In this document: one piece after another, positions 26,996-36,041 of the stretch
Layout: each line of letters starts with the position of its first letter
Position numbering within the stretch: the stretch's first letter is position 1
NCBI GenBank assembly: GCA_018267625.1
Contig: JAFDYC010000096.1
Coordinates: 1-64,000, forward strand
Reading direction: 5' to 3'
DNA: 64,000 bases
Source: Bacteroidota bacterium
GTDB taxonomy: Bacteria > Bacteroidota > Bacteroidia > Chitinophagales > Chitinophagaceae
Notes under the pieces: model-generated
The model's input: only the letters and a program-made list of their open reading frames with translations
Databases searched by the model: none
What the model was told of the DNA's origin: nothing
Program-made: the position numbers and the translations under genes

Positions 26996-28372
26996 TTAGA
27001 AAATAGCCCGGTACACGTCTTCTACTTTGTTCATGGGCTTCAGGCTGATTGCGTAATTTTTTGAATCCAGCCCCTTGGCGTTAGCCTTAGAAAAAAAGAG
27101 GGTATCCATACCCAGTTTATCGGCTTCTGCAATGCGTTGGTCTATTCGGTTCACCGCCCGGATTTCGCCCGACAGTCCAATTTCCCCTACAAAACAGATG
27201 TTGTTTGGCAGCGCCACATCTTCGTAAGACGATAGCAGCGCGCAGACCACCGCGAGTTCAATGGAAGGATCCTCGATTTTGAGCCCTCCGGCAATATTTA
27301 CAAACACATCTTTTTGCCCGAAGGCAAAGCCGCCTCGCTTTTCCAGCACGGCCAGCAGCAGTTGCAGCCGCCGCAGGTCCATGCCGCTCACTGTGCGTTG
27401 CGGGGTGCCATACACGGCCTGGGTCACTAAGGCTTGCACTTCAATCATCAGCGGGCGGGCGCCTTCCATGATGACTGCGATGGCAATGCCGCTGAGGGGC
27501 TCTTCATGTTGCGAGAGCAGGATTTCAGAAGGGTTGTTCACGGGCCTCATACCCGCAGGCAGCATTTCATAGATGCCCAGTTCTGAAGTAGAACCAAAAC
27601 GATTTTTCAAGGTGCGCAGAATGCGGTATGCGTAGTGGCGGTCGCCTTCAAATTGCAACACGGTATCCACCATGTGCTCCAGCACCTTCGGGCCCGCTAT
27701 TGCTCCGTCTTTGGTGATGTGGCCAATGATGATGACCGGCACGTTCGCTGATTTTGCGAATCGCTGTAGTTCGGCTGCCGTCTCTCGAACCTGGCTCACC
27801 GAGCCTGCTGCACTTTCCACGAAAGGGCTTTCCAGGGTCTGGATGGAATCCACAATGACGAGGGCCGGTTTCAGCTTTTTTATCTCAGCGAAAATCGTGT
27901 CCGTGTTGGTTGCGTTCAGCAGGAAGAGCTGTTCATGAGCAGCGCCGATACGCTCGGCCCTTAGTTTCACCTGTTGAGCACTTTCCTCACCGGAGATATA
28001 GAGAGTGATTCCTTTTTTCCATTGCAAGGCAGCTTGCAGGAAGAGGGTGCTCTTGCCAATGCCCGGTTCGCCTGCTACCAGCACGACCGAACCCGGAACT
28101 ATACCACCGCCCAGCACCCGGTTGAGCTCTGCATCGGGCAGGCTGATGCGGGCCTCGTTTTGGGCGATGACTTCATCGAGCCGGAATGCTTTGCGCAGAA
28201 CTTTTTCGGCACCCTCGTTCCAGGCTTGCATGTCGCCGGATTTTTCCTTGCTGCCACGTTCAATGATTTCTTCAACAAATGAATTCCAGGCCTGGCAGGA
28301 AGGGCATTTGCCAGTCCATTTGGGCGACTCATAGCCGCATTGCTGGCAGAAAAAAGCGGAACGGGTTTTCAC
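26996..28372 (-). CDS. radA: DNA repair protein RadA
   Basis: 458 residues. A zinc finger C9-C12-C23-C26 opens the protein, followed by the RecA-like ATPase with Walker A GEPGIGKST at 101-109 and Walker B LVIVDSIQ near 171. The RadA signature KNRFG lies at 256-260. The C-terminal Lon-protease-like domain (GGLKIEDPSIELAVV) lacks a protease function in this family. RadA is a branch-migration helicase acting on recombination intermediates with RecA. The coding region is normal in length and alone between two convergent or divergent neighbours. Confidence 0.97.
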   Translation of the reverse strand: MKTRSAFFCQQCGYESPKWTGKCPSCQAWNSFVEEIIERGSKEKSGDMQAWNEGAEKVLRKAFRLDEVIAQNEARISLPDAELNRVLGGGIVPGSVVLVAGEPGIGKSTLFLQAALQWKKGITLYISGEESAQQVKLRAERIGAAHEQLFLLNATNTDTIFAEIKKLKPALVIVDSIQTLESPFVESAAGSVSQVRETAAELQRFAKSANVPVIIIGHITKDGAIAGPKVLEHMVDTVLQFEGDRHYAYRILRTLKNRFGSTSELGIYEMLPAGMRPVNNPSEILLSQHEEPLSGIAIAVIMEGARPLMIEVQALVTQAVYGTPQRTVSGMDLRRLQLLLAVLEKRGGFAFGQKDVFVNIAGGLKIEDPSIELAVVCALLSSYEDVALPNNICFVGEIGLSGEIRAVNRIDQRIAEADKLGMDTLFFSKANAKGLDSKNYAISLKPMNKVEDVYRAIF

Positions 28373-28494
28373 GAATTGATTACTTGAAATGCGCTTGTTG
28401 TTTTGTGCTGCTCAATTTTTCCCGGATATGTCGGGTTCATTTTTCAAAAAAAAGAAGCTTCACGAAGCAACTGATTTTGGTTTGGGGTTTTCTG

Positions 28495-28530
28495 AAAAAA
28501 AACGAAGCCGTCCCGAGGAATCGGGACGGC
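28495..28530 (-). terminator. Intrinsic terminator ending candidate RNA B
   Basis: GCCGTCCCGA and TCGGGACGGC are perfect inverted repeats around a four-base loop. On the minus strand TTCG and a run of eight T follow. There is no coding gene upstream of it on that strand for several kilobases, which is what suggests a small RNA. Confidence 0.85.
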
Positions 28531-28557
28531 TCACTTACTAACCCATTAAATTCACAA
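28495..28557 (-). ncRNA. Candidate ~63-nt small RNA B
   Basis: A consensus promoter on the minus strand (28564-28596) predicts a start near 28557. The transcript would begin with a UUGUG element, carry AUGGGUUAGUAAG (28546-28534), and end in a perfect ten-pair stem GCCGTCCCGA/TCGGGACGGC (28507-28530) with a U-rich tail. Only a five-codon frame fits inside it, so a noncoding RNA is more likely than a gene. Its 13-nt segment is the exact complement of that in candidate RNA A. Nearby, radA lies 120 bases further on in the same direction, so a leader/attenuator of radA is the alternative. Confidence 0.45.
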
Positions 28558-28563
28558 CTGAGG

Positions 28564-28596
28564 CAAATATACCCCCAGCGGTCGGCAACTCCAAAA
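28564..28596 (-). promoter_or_regulatory. Consensus Bacteroidetes promoter (TTTTG-20-TATATTTG)
   Basis: On the minus strand TTTTG (28592-28596) and TATATTTG (28564-28571) are separated by 20 bases, matching both the -33 and -7 elements of the Bacteroidetes vegetative promoter. It is one of the two best promoter matches in the window. Confidence 0.65.
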
Positions 28597-28824
28597 CTGC
28601 ATATTGACAATAAAAATCAATTCAATGGATTATTTGGTTTGTTGACTCCTGTTTGTCAACAAGTTTCTACCCCCTTTTCCTATAGCTGACCAGTTTGCTA
28701 CCTAAAAGCCTGCTTCGAAATGAAGGAGGCATTTGTACTCATACTCACTGATTTTCACAAACTGAGCCGGGCATTTTTTGGGAAATTGGCCCCTTAATAT
28801 TCCAAACCAGTAGCAGCATTCCCG

Positions 28825-30555
28825 ATGATTCAAAACCCGGCAAAACCTGTAGCAAAAACCCGTCAATTTCTACCACAAGATTTCCAGATTACCGACTGGG
28901 AACACTTGCAACCCTTCTTAGATCAACTTAAAGCTCGTCCGATAGATGGTGCTGCATCGCTGCACCACTGGCTTGATGATATATCCGAGCTGGAAGCCGT
29001 CCTTTCAGAAGATGCCTGCTGGCGGCAAATTCGGATGACGCAGGACACATCCAACCCGGAATATGAGCAAGCATTCAGCTATTTCGTGTCGGAGATTGAA
29101 CCTAAAACGAAGCCTTATTTCTTCGCGCTGAATCAGATGTTGGCAGGCTCGCCTTTTGCCGAAGGCCTGGACAAAACGAAGTTCTTTCCATACCTGCGCG
29201 GCGTGCGCAACAGCATTGATTTATATCGGGAGGAAAACATCCCCCTACAAGCAGAGCTCAGCCTCCTGGCGCAGCAATATGGCGTCATCAGTAGCAAAAT
29301 GAGCATCGAACATGACGGGCAGGAATACACCCTGCAACAGGCGGCCCGATTTCTTCAGAATCCCGACCGCGCTACCCGCGAAGAAGTGTTTAGAAAAATT
29401 GCAGCGCGGCGATTAGAAGACAAGGCACCGCTCAATGAGCTTTTTGAAAAGCTGCTCCTGCGCAGGCAACAAGTGGCCCACAACGCCGGCTTTGAAAATT
29501 ATCGGGATTACAAATTCCGCGAGCTGGGCCGCTTCGATTATACGCCAGACGATTGCTTCCGGTTTCATGAAGCGGTTCGAGCACATATCCTGCCTTTGCA
29601 AGCCTTATTGCAACAACATCGGGCACGACGGCTGGGCTTAGAGAAATTGCGCCCCTGGGATACTGATGCCGAGCCGGCGGATGTTCGTCCGCTGCATCCT
29701 TTTCACGATGGACAGGAGCTGAGCGGAAAGGCGAAAGAGGTGTTCAGCAGGCTGCGCCCGTTCTTTGGGGCTTGCCTGAATACGATGCAGGAAATGCAGC
29801 GTTTAGATCTGGATTCCCGAAAGGCAAAAGCGCCTGGGGGCTATAATTGTCCCTTGGCAGAAACCGGAGTTCCGTTCATTTTTATGAATGCCGCAGGTAC
29901 AATGAGCGATGTGATTACGATGATGCACGAAGGCGGCCATGCGGTGCATTCCTTTTTATCGCACGACCTGGAGCTGAGTGCCTTTAAAGAATATCCGATG
30001 GAGATTGCCGAGCTGGCGAGCATGAGTATGGAATTGTTTTCTATGAAGTATTGGGATGTTTTTTATCCCGATGCCGAAGAGCTGCAACGAGCCCGGCTGG
30101 ATGAATTAGAGCGCGTTATTTCTGTGCTTCCCTGGATTGCAACGATTGATAAGTTTCAACATTGGCTCTACACACATGTGGGGCACACAGAGGCAGAGCG
30201 GGAACAGGCCTGGTTGGGGCTACTACAGGAATTCAGTACCGGTATGGTAGATTGGGAAGGCTTTGACAGCTATCGCAAGAGTTTTTGGCAAAAGCAACTT
30301 CACCTGTATGAAGTTCCGTTTTACTACATAGAATATGGGATAGCTCAGTTGGGTGCTGTAGCTATGTGGCGGCAGTTTCGCGGGCAAGAACAACAGGCTT
30401 TGGATAACTACAGCAAAGCGCTTTCGTTGGGATATACCCAGACCTTACATGAACTGTATGAAACGGCCGGAATCCGGTTTGATTTTTCCCCGGCGTATGT
30501 GGCCGAGTTGGGAAGCTTTCTCCGGGAAGCCTTGGCGGAACTGGGGCTTCATTGA
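28825..30555 (+). CDS. M3 family oligoendopeptidase (PepF-like)
   Basis: 576 residues, cytoplasmic. The zinc motif HEGGH sits at 368-372 (H368, E369, H372), followed by the third ligand in ELASMSMEL about 25 residues on, as in the M3 clan. The N-terminal helical propeptide-like region and the conserved IMNAAGTM-type stretch ahead of the motif place it with PepF/oligoendopeptidase F in the M3B group. It would trim short peptides. The family's normal length is about 560-600. It is monocistronic and faces the GlnN gene tail to tail. Confidence 0.93.
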   Translation: MIQNPAKPVAKTRQFLPQDFQITDWEHLQPFLDQLKARPIDGAASLHHWLDDISELEAVLSEDACWRQIRMTQDTSNPEYEQAFSYFVSEIEPKTKPYFFALNQMLAGSPFAEGLDKTKFFPYLRGVRNSIDLYREENIPLQAELSLLAQQYGVISSKMSIEHDGQEYTLQQAARFLQNPDRATREEVFRKIAARRLEDKAPLNELFEKLLLRRQQVAHNAGFENYRDYKFRELGRFDYTPDDCFRFHEAVRAHILPLQALLQQHRARRLGLEKLRPWDTDAEPADVRPLHPFHDGQELSGKAKEVFSRLRPFFGACLNTMQEMQRLDLDSRKAKAPGGYNCPLAETGVPFIFMNAAGTMSDVITMMHEGGHAVHSFLSHDLELSAFKEYPMEIAELASMSMELFSMKYWDVFYPDAEELQRARLDELERVISVLPWIATIDKFQHWLYTHVGHTEAEREQAWLGLLQEFSTGMVDWEGFDSYRKSFWQKQLHLYEVPFYYIEYGIAQLGAVAMWRQFRGQEQQALDNYSKALSLGYTQTLHELYETAGIRFDFSPAYVAELGSFLREALAELGLH

Positions 30556-30674
30556 CTCAGGCCGCAATCCTAAAACAAATTCAGGACAAGGCATAATGGA
30601 AGCCGATAAGAAATAATGAGGGCCAATCAGACTACTATCTAGCGGGTCCTCGACACTATTTCTGCCTACGAAAC

Positions 30675-30698
30675 AAGGCTGCCGATTGGGGCAGCCTT
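30675..30698. terminator. Bidirectional-looking terminator between M3 peptidase and GlnN genes
   Basis: AAGGCTGCC and GGCAGCCTT are perfect inverted repeats between two convergent genes. The T-runs on both sides are short, so efficiency is uncertain. Confidence 0.6.
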
Positions 30699-30733
30699 GA
30701 ATATATCCGGGGGATTTTTTGGAGTTGCGGCTA

Positions 30734-32923
30734 TTAGCGCAGGAAGAGCATTTCGCGGTATTTCGGCAGGGGCCAGAGCTTGTCTTCCACGATTAGTTCG
30801 AGCTTGTCGGAGTGGTAGCGGATATCGTCGAAATAGCTGCGGACATCATTGCAGTAGGCTTCTGCGCGGGTTTGCATGTCATCCAAAACATTGGCTTGTT
30901 TGCGGGCTTCAATCATGGCTTCCACCTTGTCATTGATTTGCTGAATATGGCCGGAGATGACACCGACAAGATTTTTCTGAGCGCGGGAGCTTTCTTCGGG
31001 TAAGCCGATGCTTTTCAGGCCTGCGATGTTGCTGATGAGTTTGTTTTGATATTCGATAGCTGCAGGCAACACGTGGTTTGTAGCAAGGTAGCCGAGGATG
31101 CGGGCTTCGATCTGTACTTTCTTCACATACTCTTCAAGCATGATTTCGTGGCGGGCTTCCAGCTCTCTTTCAGAGTAGATGTTGTTAGAGAAAAACAGCT
31201 CCTTGGCTTCATCGGCCACATAGGCTTTCAATGCTTCAGGTGTGGTCTTGAAGTTGGAGAGCCCGCGATGGGCAGCTTCGTTGGCCCAGTCGTCGCTGTA
31301 GTTATCCCCTTCAAAACGGATTTTTTTGGAGGCGGCGATGAAGGCACGCAGAGTGTGCAGAATAGCGATTTCTTTCTTCTCACCCTTTTCTACGAGGGCA
31401 TCCACTTCTTTCTTAAAATCCTTGAGTGCCTGTGCAACGATGGTATTGAGCACGGTCATCGGGCCGGCGCAGTTGGCGGAAGAGCCTACGGCGCGAAACT
31501 CAAATTTGTTGCCCGTAAAGGCGAAAGGTGAGGTCCGGTTGCGGTCGGTATTATCCATCAGCAGTTCGGGAATCTGCTTGTGTATGTCGAGTTTGAGAAT
31601 GGCTTCATCCTGCTCATCAAATTTTTCTTTGACGCGGGATTCTACTTCATCGAGCACGTTGCTGAGGTAGGAACCGAGGTAAGCAGAGATGATGGCCGGT
31701 GGGGCCTCGTTGGCGCCCAGTCGGTGGTCGTTACCGGCGCTGGCAATGGAGGCACGGAGCAAGTCTGCGTGGTCATGTACAGCCTTGATGGTATTCACAA
31801 AGAAGGTCAGGAACATGAGGTTGGTTCGGGGTGTCTTGCCGGGTGCCAATAGGTTCACACCGGTGTCGGTAGCCATACTCCAGTTGTTGTGTTTGCCGCT
31901 CCCGTTCACGCCGGCAAAGGGCTTTTCGTGCAGCAGTACGCGGAGTTTATGGCGCTTGGCCACTTTGGTCATCACGTCCATCAGCAGGCTGTTGTGGTCC
32001 ACAGCGATGTTGATTTCTTCGAAGATGGGCGCACATTCAAACTGGCCGGGCGCTACTTCATTGTGGCGGGTGCGCAAAGGGATGCCCAGCTTGTAAGATT
32101 CCTGTTCGAAGTCTTGCATGAAGGAGAATACGCGTTCGGGGATGGAGCCGAAGTAATGGTCTTCGAGTTGCTGGCCCTTGGCAGGAGAATGCCCGATGAG
32201 CGTGCGGCCACACATCACCAGGTCGGCACGGCCATTGGCCAGTGCCTCGTCAATCACAAAATATTCTTGTTCCCAACCGAGGGTGGCGGTCACCTTACTT
32301 ACGTTCTTGTCGAAATACTGGCAAACCTCCACAGCGGCTTTGTTGAGGGCGGCAATAGACTTGAGCAGGGGTGCTTTATGGTCAAGGCTCTCGCCGCTGT
32401 ATGCGATAAAGATGGTGGGGATACAAAGCGTCTTGCCGAAGCCTGTCTCCATGATAAAGGCAGGCGAGCTGGGGTCCCAGGCGGTATAACCGCGAGCCTC
32501 AAAAGTGGCGCGGATGCCCCCATTAGGGAAGGAGCTGGCATCGGGTTCTTGCTGGATGAGCGCATCACCGTCGAAGATTTCTATTGCGGTACCATCACTT
32601 TTGATGGTGAAAAAAGAATCGTGTTTTTCGGCGGTTGTGCCGGTGAGGGGCTGGAACCAGTGGCTGAAGTGCGTAACCCCTTTTTCCTCTGCCCATGCTT
32701 TCATGCCGGATGCGATTTGGTCGGCCATTCGCCGGTCCAGCTTTTGAGCATTTTTTATAGAGGCCATCAGGCTCTTGTATGCTTCATCGGAGAGCCATTC
32801 GCGCATGGCGCGGGTGTTGAATACATGGCTGGCAAAAAGACTGGAAACCTTCTTGCCATTGTAATGGGCGATTTTTTTATCTCCATTTTGCAGTTCCTGT
32901 AGTGCAGGGAATCGTACGGACAT
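30734..32923 (-). CDS. glnN: Glutamine synthetase type III
   Basis: 729 residues, the length of GSIII. The N-terminal GSIII-specific region (VSSLFASHVFNTRAMREWLS) is followed by the catalytic domain with the GSIII versions of the glutamine synthetase motifs, such as RHNEVAPGQFECAP, the NGSGKHNNWSM loop and NRTSPFAFTGNKFEFRAVGSS (given in part). It makes glutamine from glutamate and ammonia with ATP. GSIII is the main form in many Bacteroidetes and cyanobacteria. No GlnA or GlnK lies nearby. The 240-base spacer upstream is AT-rich without an identified operator. Confidence 0.97.
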   Translation of the reverse strand: MSVRFPALQELQNGDKKIAHYNGKKVSSLFASHVFNTRAMREWLSDEAYKSLMASIKNAQKLDRRMADQIASGMKAWAEEKGVTHFSHWFQPLTGTTAEKHDSFFTIKSDGTAIEIFDGDALIQQEPDASSFPNGGIRATFEARGYTAWDPSSPAFIMETGFGKTLCIPTIFIAYSGESLDHKAPLLKSIAALNKAAVEVCQYFDKNVSKVTATLGWEQEYFVIDEALANGRADLVMCGRTLIGHSPAKGQQLEDHYFGSIPERVFSFMQDFEQESYKLGIPLRTRHNEVAPGQFECAPIFEEINIAVDHNSLLMDVMTKVAKRHKLRVLLHEKPFAGVNGSGKHNNWSMATDTGVNLLAPGKTPRTNLMFLTFFVNTIKAVHDHADLLRASIASAGNDHRLGANEAPPAIISAYLGSYLSNVLDEVESRVKEKFDEQDEAILKLDIHKQIPELLMDNTDRNRTSPFAFTGNKFEFRAVGSSANCAGPMTVLNTIVAQALKDFKKEVDALVEKGEKKEIAILHTLRAFIAASKKIRFEGDNYSDDWANEAAHRGLSNFKTTPEALKAYVADEAKELFFSNNIYSERELEARHEIMLEEYVKKVQIEARILGYLATNHVLPAAIEYQNKLISNIAGLKSIGLPEESSRAQKNLVGVISGHIQQINDKVEAMIEARKQANVLDDMQTRAEAYCNDVRSYFDDIRYHSDKLELIVEDKLWPLPKYREMLFLR

Positions 32924-33165
32924 TGTTTATTGGATTATGTGGTTTGCCGGGATAAGGGGTTCGTAGCTCCGTAGCCAAACGGAAGAACGGCCTCTGTTTA
33001 AAAATTTTTGCAAAGAAAGATTTTTTTCAAAAAATCTCGAAAAATCTTAGGCAATTCACGAAAAAATATCACATAGAATGAAACATAACGTTTGTGTTCG
33101 TTAATCAAGTTTGGATGGTACCAGCCTGTTTATGACCAACTAAGCGATATCTTGAAGCTTTCAAA

Positions 33166-33894
33166 TCAAAATTCCTGAGAAGGAGGCCCTGGAAAATTTT
33201 CGTATTTGCTGCGTAATAGATAGGCGCAGGCAAAGTCTTTTTCGATCCAGGCCGGCAGAATGACCGGCTCCTGATTAACTCGCATTTCAAGGGTAAAGTT
33301 GTGTAAGTGGGGTTCTTGGCTTTGCTCCAAGGCAGTTCCCACTATGCTCCGTATCGGAAGTTGTAGGATGAAATCCGTACCCCGCCGGCCATTCCACTTA
33401 TAGGCGGCTTCCTTGGCACACCAGGCTAAGGTCAGCAGGCTCCCATCTGCCTGTTGTGATTCTTGCAGAAGCGTTTTTTTGACTGGAATTAAGGGTTCAT
33501 CAAATTGCCGGAACAAGCTTTGTTCTTCTTCCGATAAAAACATGTGGGCCAGTTCATTCATCCGTTCCCGCCATACCTGAATATCTATTCCGCATTCTTC
33601 CTGCTCTGAAACAACAGCGGCTACATAGGGGAACGAGTGGGAGATGCTAAAGAATAGTTCATCGGCCGGCAGCCGGGGCTTATCGTGATCGTCAGGGGCA
33701 ATCTGCTGTAAGGGAAAATCATCGCGGAGATGCTGTAGCAGCCAGCGCCCGCAGAGGTGCTCCAGTCTTTTGCGTGGATGACGGATGCTGGTATTCCAGC
33801 CGGTTTTTTCCTGAAAAAAAGCCTCGTCTTCTTCAATCTGCCAGATGGCAGCCCGTGCCTGCGGGCCTGGAGTCCATTCGCGGTACAGCGACAT
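33166..33894 (-). CDS. 4'-phosphopantetheinyl transferase, Sfp type
   Basis: 242 residues. The family signatures are present: GIDIQ (the G-x-D motif with Mg-binding Asp near 140) and WCAKEAAYKW (the W-x-x-KEA motif near 178). It transfers the phosphopantetheine arm of CoA to a serine on carrier proteins. The Sfp-type size (about 230-250) distinguishes it from the 120-residue AcpS. It has no adjacent carrier protein or synthase; the ketosynthase operon at 57-60 kb is a plausible client. The start at 33894 gives a natural N-terminus. Confidence 0.9.
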   Translation of the reverse strand: MSLYREWTPGPQARAAIWQIEEDEAFFQEKTGWNTSIRHPRKRLEHLCGRWLLQHLRDDFPLQQIAPDDHDKPRLPADELFFSISHSFPYVAAVVSEQEECGIDIQVWRERMNELAHMFLSEEEQSLFRQFDEPLIPVKKTLLQESQQADGSLLTLAWCAKEAAYKWNGRRGTDFILQLPIRSIVGTALEQSQEPHLHNFTLEMRVNQEPVILPAWIEKDFACAYLLRSKYENFPGPPSQEF

Positions 33895-33959
33895 GCCTGC
33901 AAGGTAGCTACCTTACTTTTTCTGATTGTGGTCGGTCCGCTTTGCTCCGCCGGTGAGGC

Positions 33960-35285
33960 TTATGCCCAATGCTGCTGTTGCGCCGGCTTCAAGCCATTCA
34001 GGTGCTGTACGGTGCTCTTTTGAATGGTTTGCAGTTTTAAAGAAATATCATCGGCAGCTTCTTCGAGCAGTTCAATTGCTTTGACATGAAATGCCTGCTT
34101 GTCGGTTGCGGCCAGCACAAACACGCTTACGATGCGCCCTTGCTTGCTCAGGGGAATTATGATCATAGAGGAGAAGCCTTTTTGCCGGGCCACATAACGC
34201 CAGTATTCTCCGGGCATTTCTTCCTCAATATCGTTGCATACGAAACATTGGCCGGTTTGAAGCACCTGTTGGTATGGGGTCTGCTCCAGGCTGCTCAGTA
34301 CCATCTGCGGGTCCACATCTTGTTCGGCCACGCCACTGCTTTGTATCAGGCGTAAGCGATTACCATTGCCTTCAAATTGGCTGATGTAAGCCATTTTGAA
34401 ATTGCCGAATTCTGTAGCTGTGTAGCAGAGGTTGCCAAAGAGTTTGCGTTCATCATCGGCTGAAAGAATGGCACGGTTGAACTGGCGGATGCAGGCATAC
34501 AGGCGGTTGATGCCGAGCAGTTCCTGTTCCATTTCTGTTCGGTCGGTCACATCGCGGCAACTGAGTACATAGGCTTCAATTGCATCATTCTGCACCAAGT
34601 TGGTGACACCGCCTTCTATCCAGATATAATGCCCTGCTTTATGGCGGATGCGCAGATGAACCTCTACCCGGTTGTCGGGCTTCTTGAGCACTTTTTTAAA
34701 GAGATAAAAAAACTGCCTGCGGTCGTCTTCATGAATGTATTCAAACAGCTTGTGCCCGTCCACGTCACTGAAGCCCGTAAGCTGATGTGCCGAAGGGCTG
34801 AGGTACACCAGTTCGCCTTTTTCATCAAACAAAAAGACAAACTCATGCATGCATTTCAGCAAGGTCTGGTAGTAGTTGCCGGTACGTTCCAGCGCCTGAT
34901 ACACTTCCTGCATGTCCTGCTCAAGTTGTAGGTTATCTACTTTATCATTTATAAGGAACGGCAGTTGGCTGAGGTGTTCCCGGAAGAGATAGCCATTGAT
35001 GCCTGCCGACTGCAAATCGTCCACGGGTGTTTCCGCAGCCAGGGAACTCAGCGTCAATACAGGAGCCTTAAAGGCCCGGGCATAGATGAGCACTTGCGAG
35101 AGAGGCAGGTCGGCCGGGGCCGCACAGTAGTCGAACAGTAAGATGTCCACGGCTCCAGGCTGCAGCAATGCCAGAAATTGTTCCTTGCTGCGGGCTACGA
35201 CAACATCGTGCCTGCCGCGTGTACGGCAAAGTGCTTCAGAAATTGCGTCTTGAAGCTTTTCAGTACCGACATATAAGAGTTTCAT
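33960..35285 (-). CDS. PAS-GAF sensor protein with degenerate receiver, no output domain
   Basis: 441 residues, no signal peptide. Residues 1-110 look like a receiver domain: a beta-strand ends in LLFD, and LTLSS follows where the Thr/Ser of receivers sits. However the N-terminal acidic pair and the C-terminal Lys are missing, so it is probably not phosphorylated in the usual way. A PAS domain follows (about 135-255, with the conserved FDEKGELVYLSPSAHQLTG and a PAC-like RDVTDRTEMEQE). The rest (about 270-425) is a GAF domain. The protein ends there, with no kinase, cyclase or DNA-binding domain. It may bind a ligand and act on a separate partner. Confidence 0.85.
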   Translation of the reverse strand: MKLLYVGTEKLQDAISEALCRTRGRHDVVVARSKEQFLALLQPGAVDILLFDYCAAPADLPLSQVLIYARAFKAPVLTLSSLAAETPVDDLQSAGINGYLFREHLSQLPFLINDKVDNLQLEQDMQEVYQALERTGNYYQTLLKCMHEFVFLFDEKGELVYLSPSAHQLTGFSDVDGHKLFEYIHEDDRRQFFYLFKKVLKKPDNRVEVHLRIRHKAGHYIWIEGGVTNLVQNDAIEAYVLSCRDVTDRTEMEQELLGINRLYACIRQFNRAILSADDERKLFGNLCYTATEFGNFKMAYISQFEGNGNRLRLIQSSGVAEQDVDPQMVLSSLEQTPYQQVLQTGQCFVCNDIEEEMPGEYWRYVARQKGFSSMIIIPLSKQGRIVSVFVLAATDKQAFHVKAIELLEEAADDISLKLQTIQKSTVQHLNGLKPAQQQHWA

Positions 35286-35337
35286 TTTAGGACCTGTTTA
35301 TGCCGGGTAAGATTACGAAGTAGCGTACCTCAGGGCG

Positions 35338-35365
35338 AAAAAAAAGCTCCCTTTTACAGGAGCTT
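35338..35365 (-). terminator. Intrinsic terminator after osmC-like gene
   Basis: AAGCTCC (35344-35350) and GGAGCTT (35359-35365) form a stem with an eight-base loop. On the minus strand a long T-run follows, 44 bases after the stop at 35409. Confidence 0.82.
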
Positions 35366-35408
35366 AACGGGGCTTCTCATCTTCTTTTCAAAGCCATAAA
35401 AGCAGCCA

Positions 35409-35864
35409 TCAGGCCATAGCAGATTCAGTAGGGGTCAGCACTTGCGTCTGCATGTGAACCCGGGCATTTAATGAGCGGCTGATGAGGCAATTGGCCTCCG
35501 ACTTGCGCAAGATGCGCTCGGCTTTTTCACGGTCTAATTCATGAGTTATTTCTACGCGGGGCAACAGCAATATTTCGCTAATCATCAGCTTGCCTTCTAC
35601 TTCTTCCAGCTTGCCTTCGGCTTGAACCTGGAAGCTGTGAAAGTTGAGTTTGGAATGTTCGGCAATGGCTAAGAAAGTAGTCATGAGGCAACTGCTGGCG
35701 GCAGCAACCAGTAAGTGTTCCGGCGACCAAATGCCGGGCATGCCCTGAGGAAATTCAGGAGGAGTGGCTACTTCGATTTTGTCATGCAGCACGTCGGAAC
35801 TAAGGATGCCTTTCCGGGCATCGTTCCATTCAAGGGCGACCTGGTATTTATGTTCTATGGCCAT
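35409..35864 (-). CDS. OsmC-family hydroperoxide reductase
   Basis: 151 residues. The fold is recognisable from EVATPPEFPQGMPGIWSPEHLLVAAASSCLMTTFL (split in the family as SPEHLLVAAASSC), where the peroxidatic Cys lies near 58, and the second Cys in the LRKSEANCLISRSL segment near 125. OsmC proteins reduce organic hydroperoxides with these two cysteines. It is cytoplasmic, monocistronic and followed by a terminator. Regulation is not visible in the sequence. Confidence 0.9.
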   Translation of the reverse strand: MAIEHKYQVALEWNDARKGILSSDVLHDKIEVATPPEFPQGMPGIWSPEHLLVAAASSCLMTTFLAIAEHSKLNFHSFQVQAEGKLEEVEGKLMISEILLLPRVEITHELDREKAERILRKSEANCLISRSLNARVHMQTQVLTPTESAMA

Positions 35865-36041
35865 GGTAAAAATGATTTTTTAGGGTAAATGATGCAGTCT
35901 TATTTCCTATGTGAAGGCTGGCAAAGGTTCTCCCTTCTACTTGCGATTCTTCTAACCGCAGTTAGCCTGAAAGCTGATATCCATTAGTAATTCCCCAAAC
36001 CAGGTTTTTGATTTCGCCCTGCAGGAAGCCGACTGCTTTTT

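Larger units (their letters stand above)
28373..28824. other. 452-base intergenic region with a candidate small RNA and two hairpins
   Basis: The region separates radA (minus) and the M3 peptidase (plus). It holds candidate RNA B with its own promoter and terminator (28495-28596) and a second minus-strand hairpin with a T-run (GCTTC/GAAGC near 28455-28470). A long open frame through it on the plus strand (28279-28689) has no gene-like features. The part next to the M3 gene (28610-28824) shows nothing I can assign. Confidence 0.5.

Noticed and set aside
28279..28689. 136-residue plus-strand frame between radA and the M3 peptidase
   Set aside because: It runs antisense through the start of radA and through the RNA B terminator and promoter, with low-quality composition.
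31889..32902. 337-residue plus-strand frame opposite glnN
   Set aside because: Antisense shadow of a well-defined gene; no motif, no suitable promoter.
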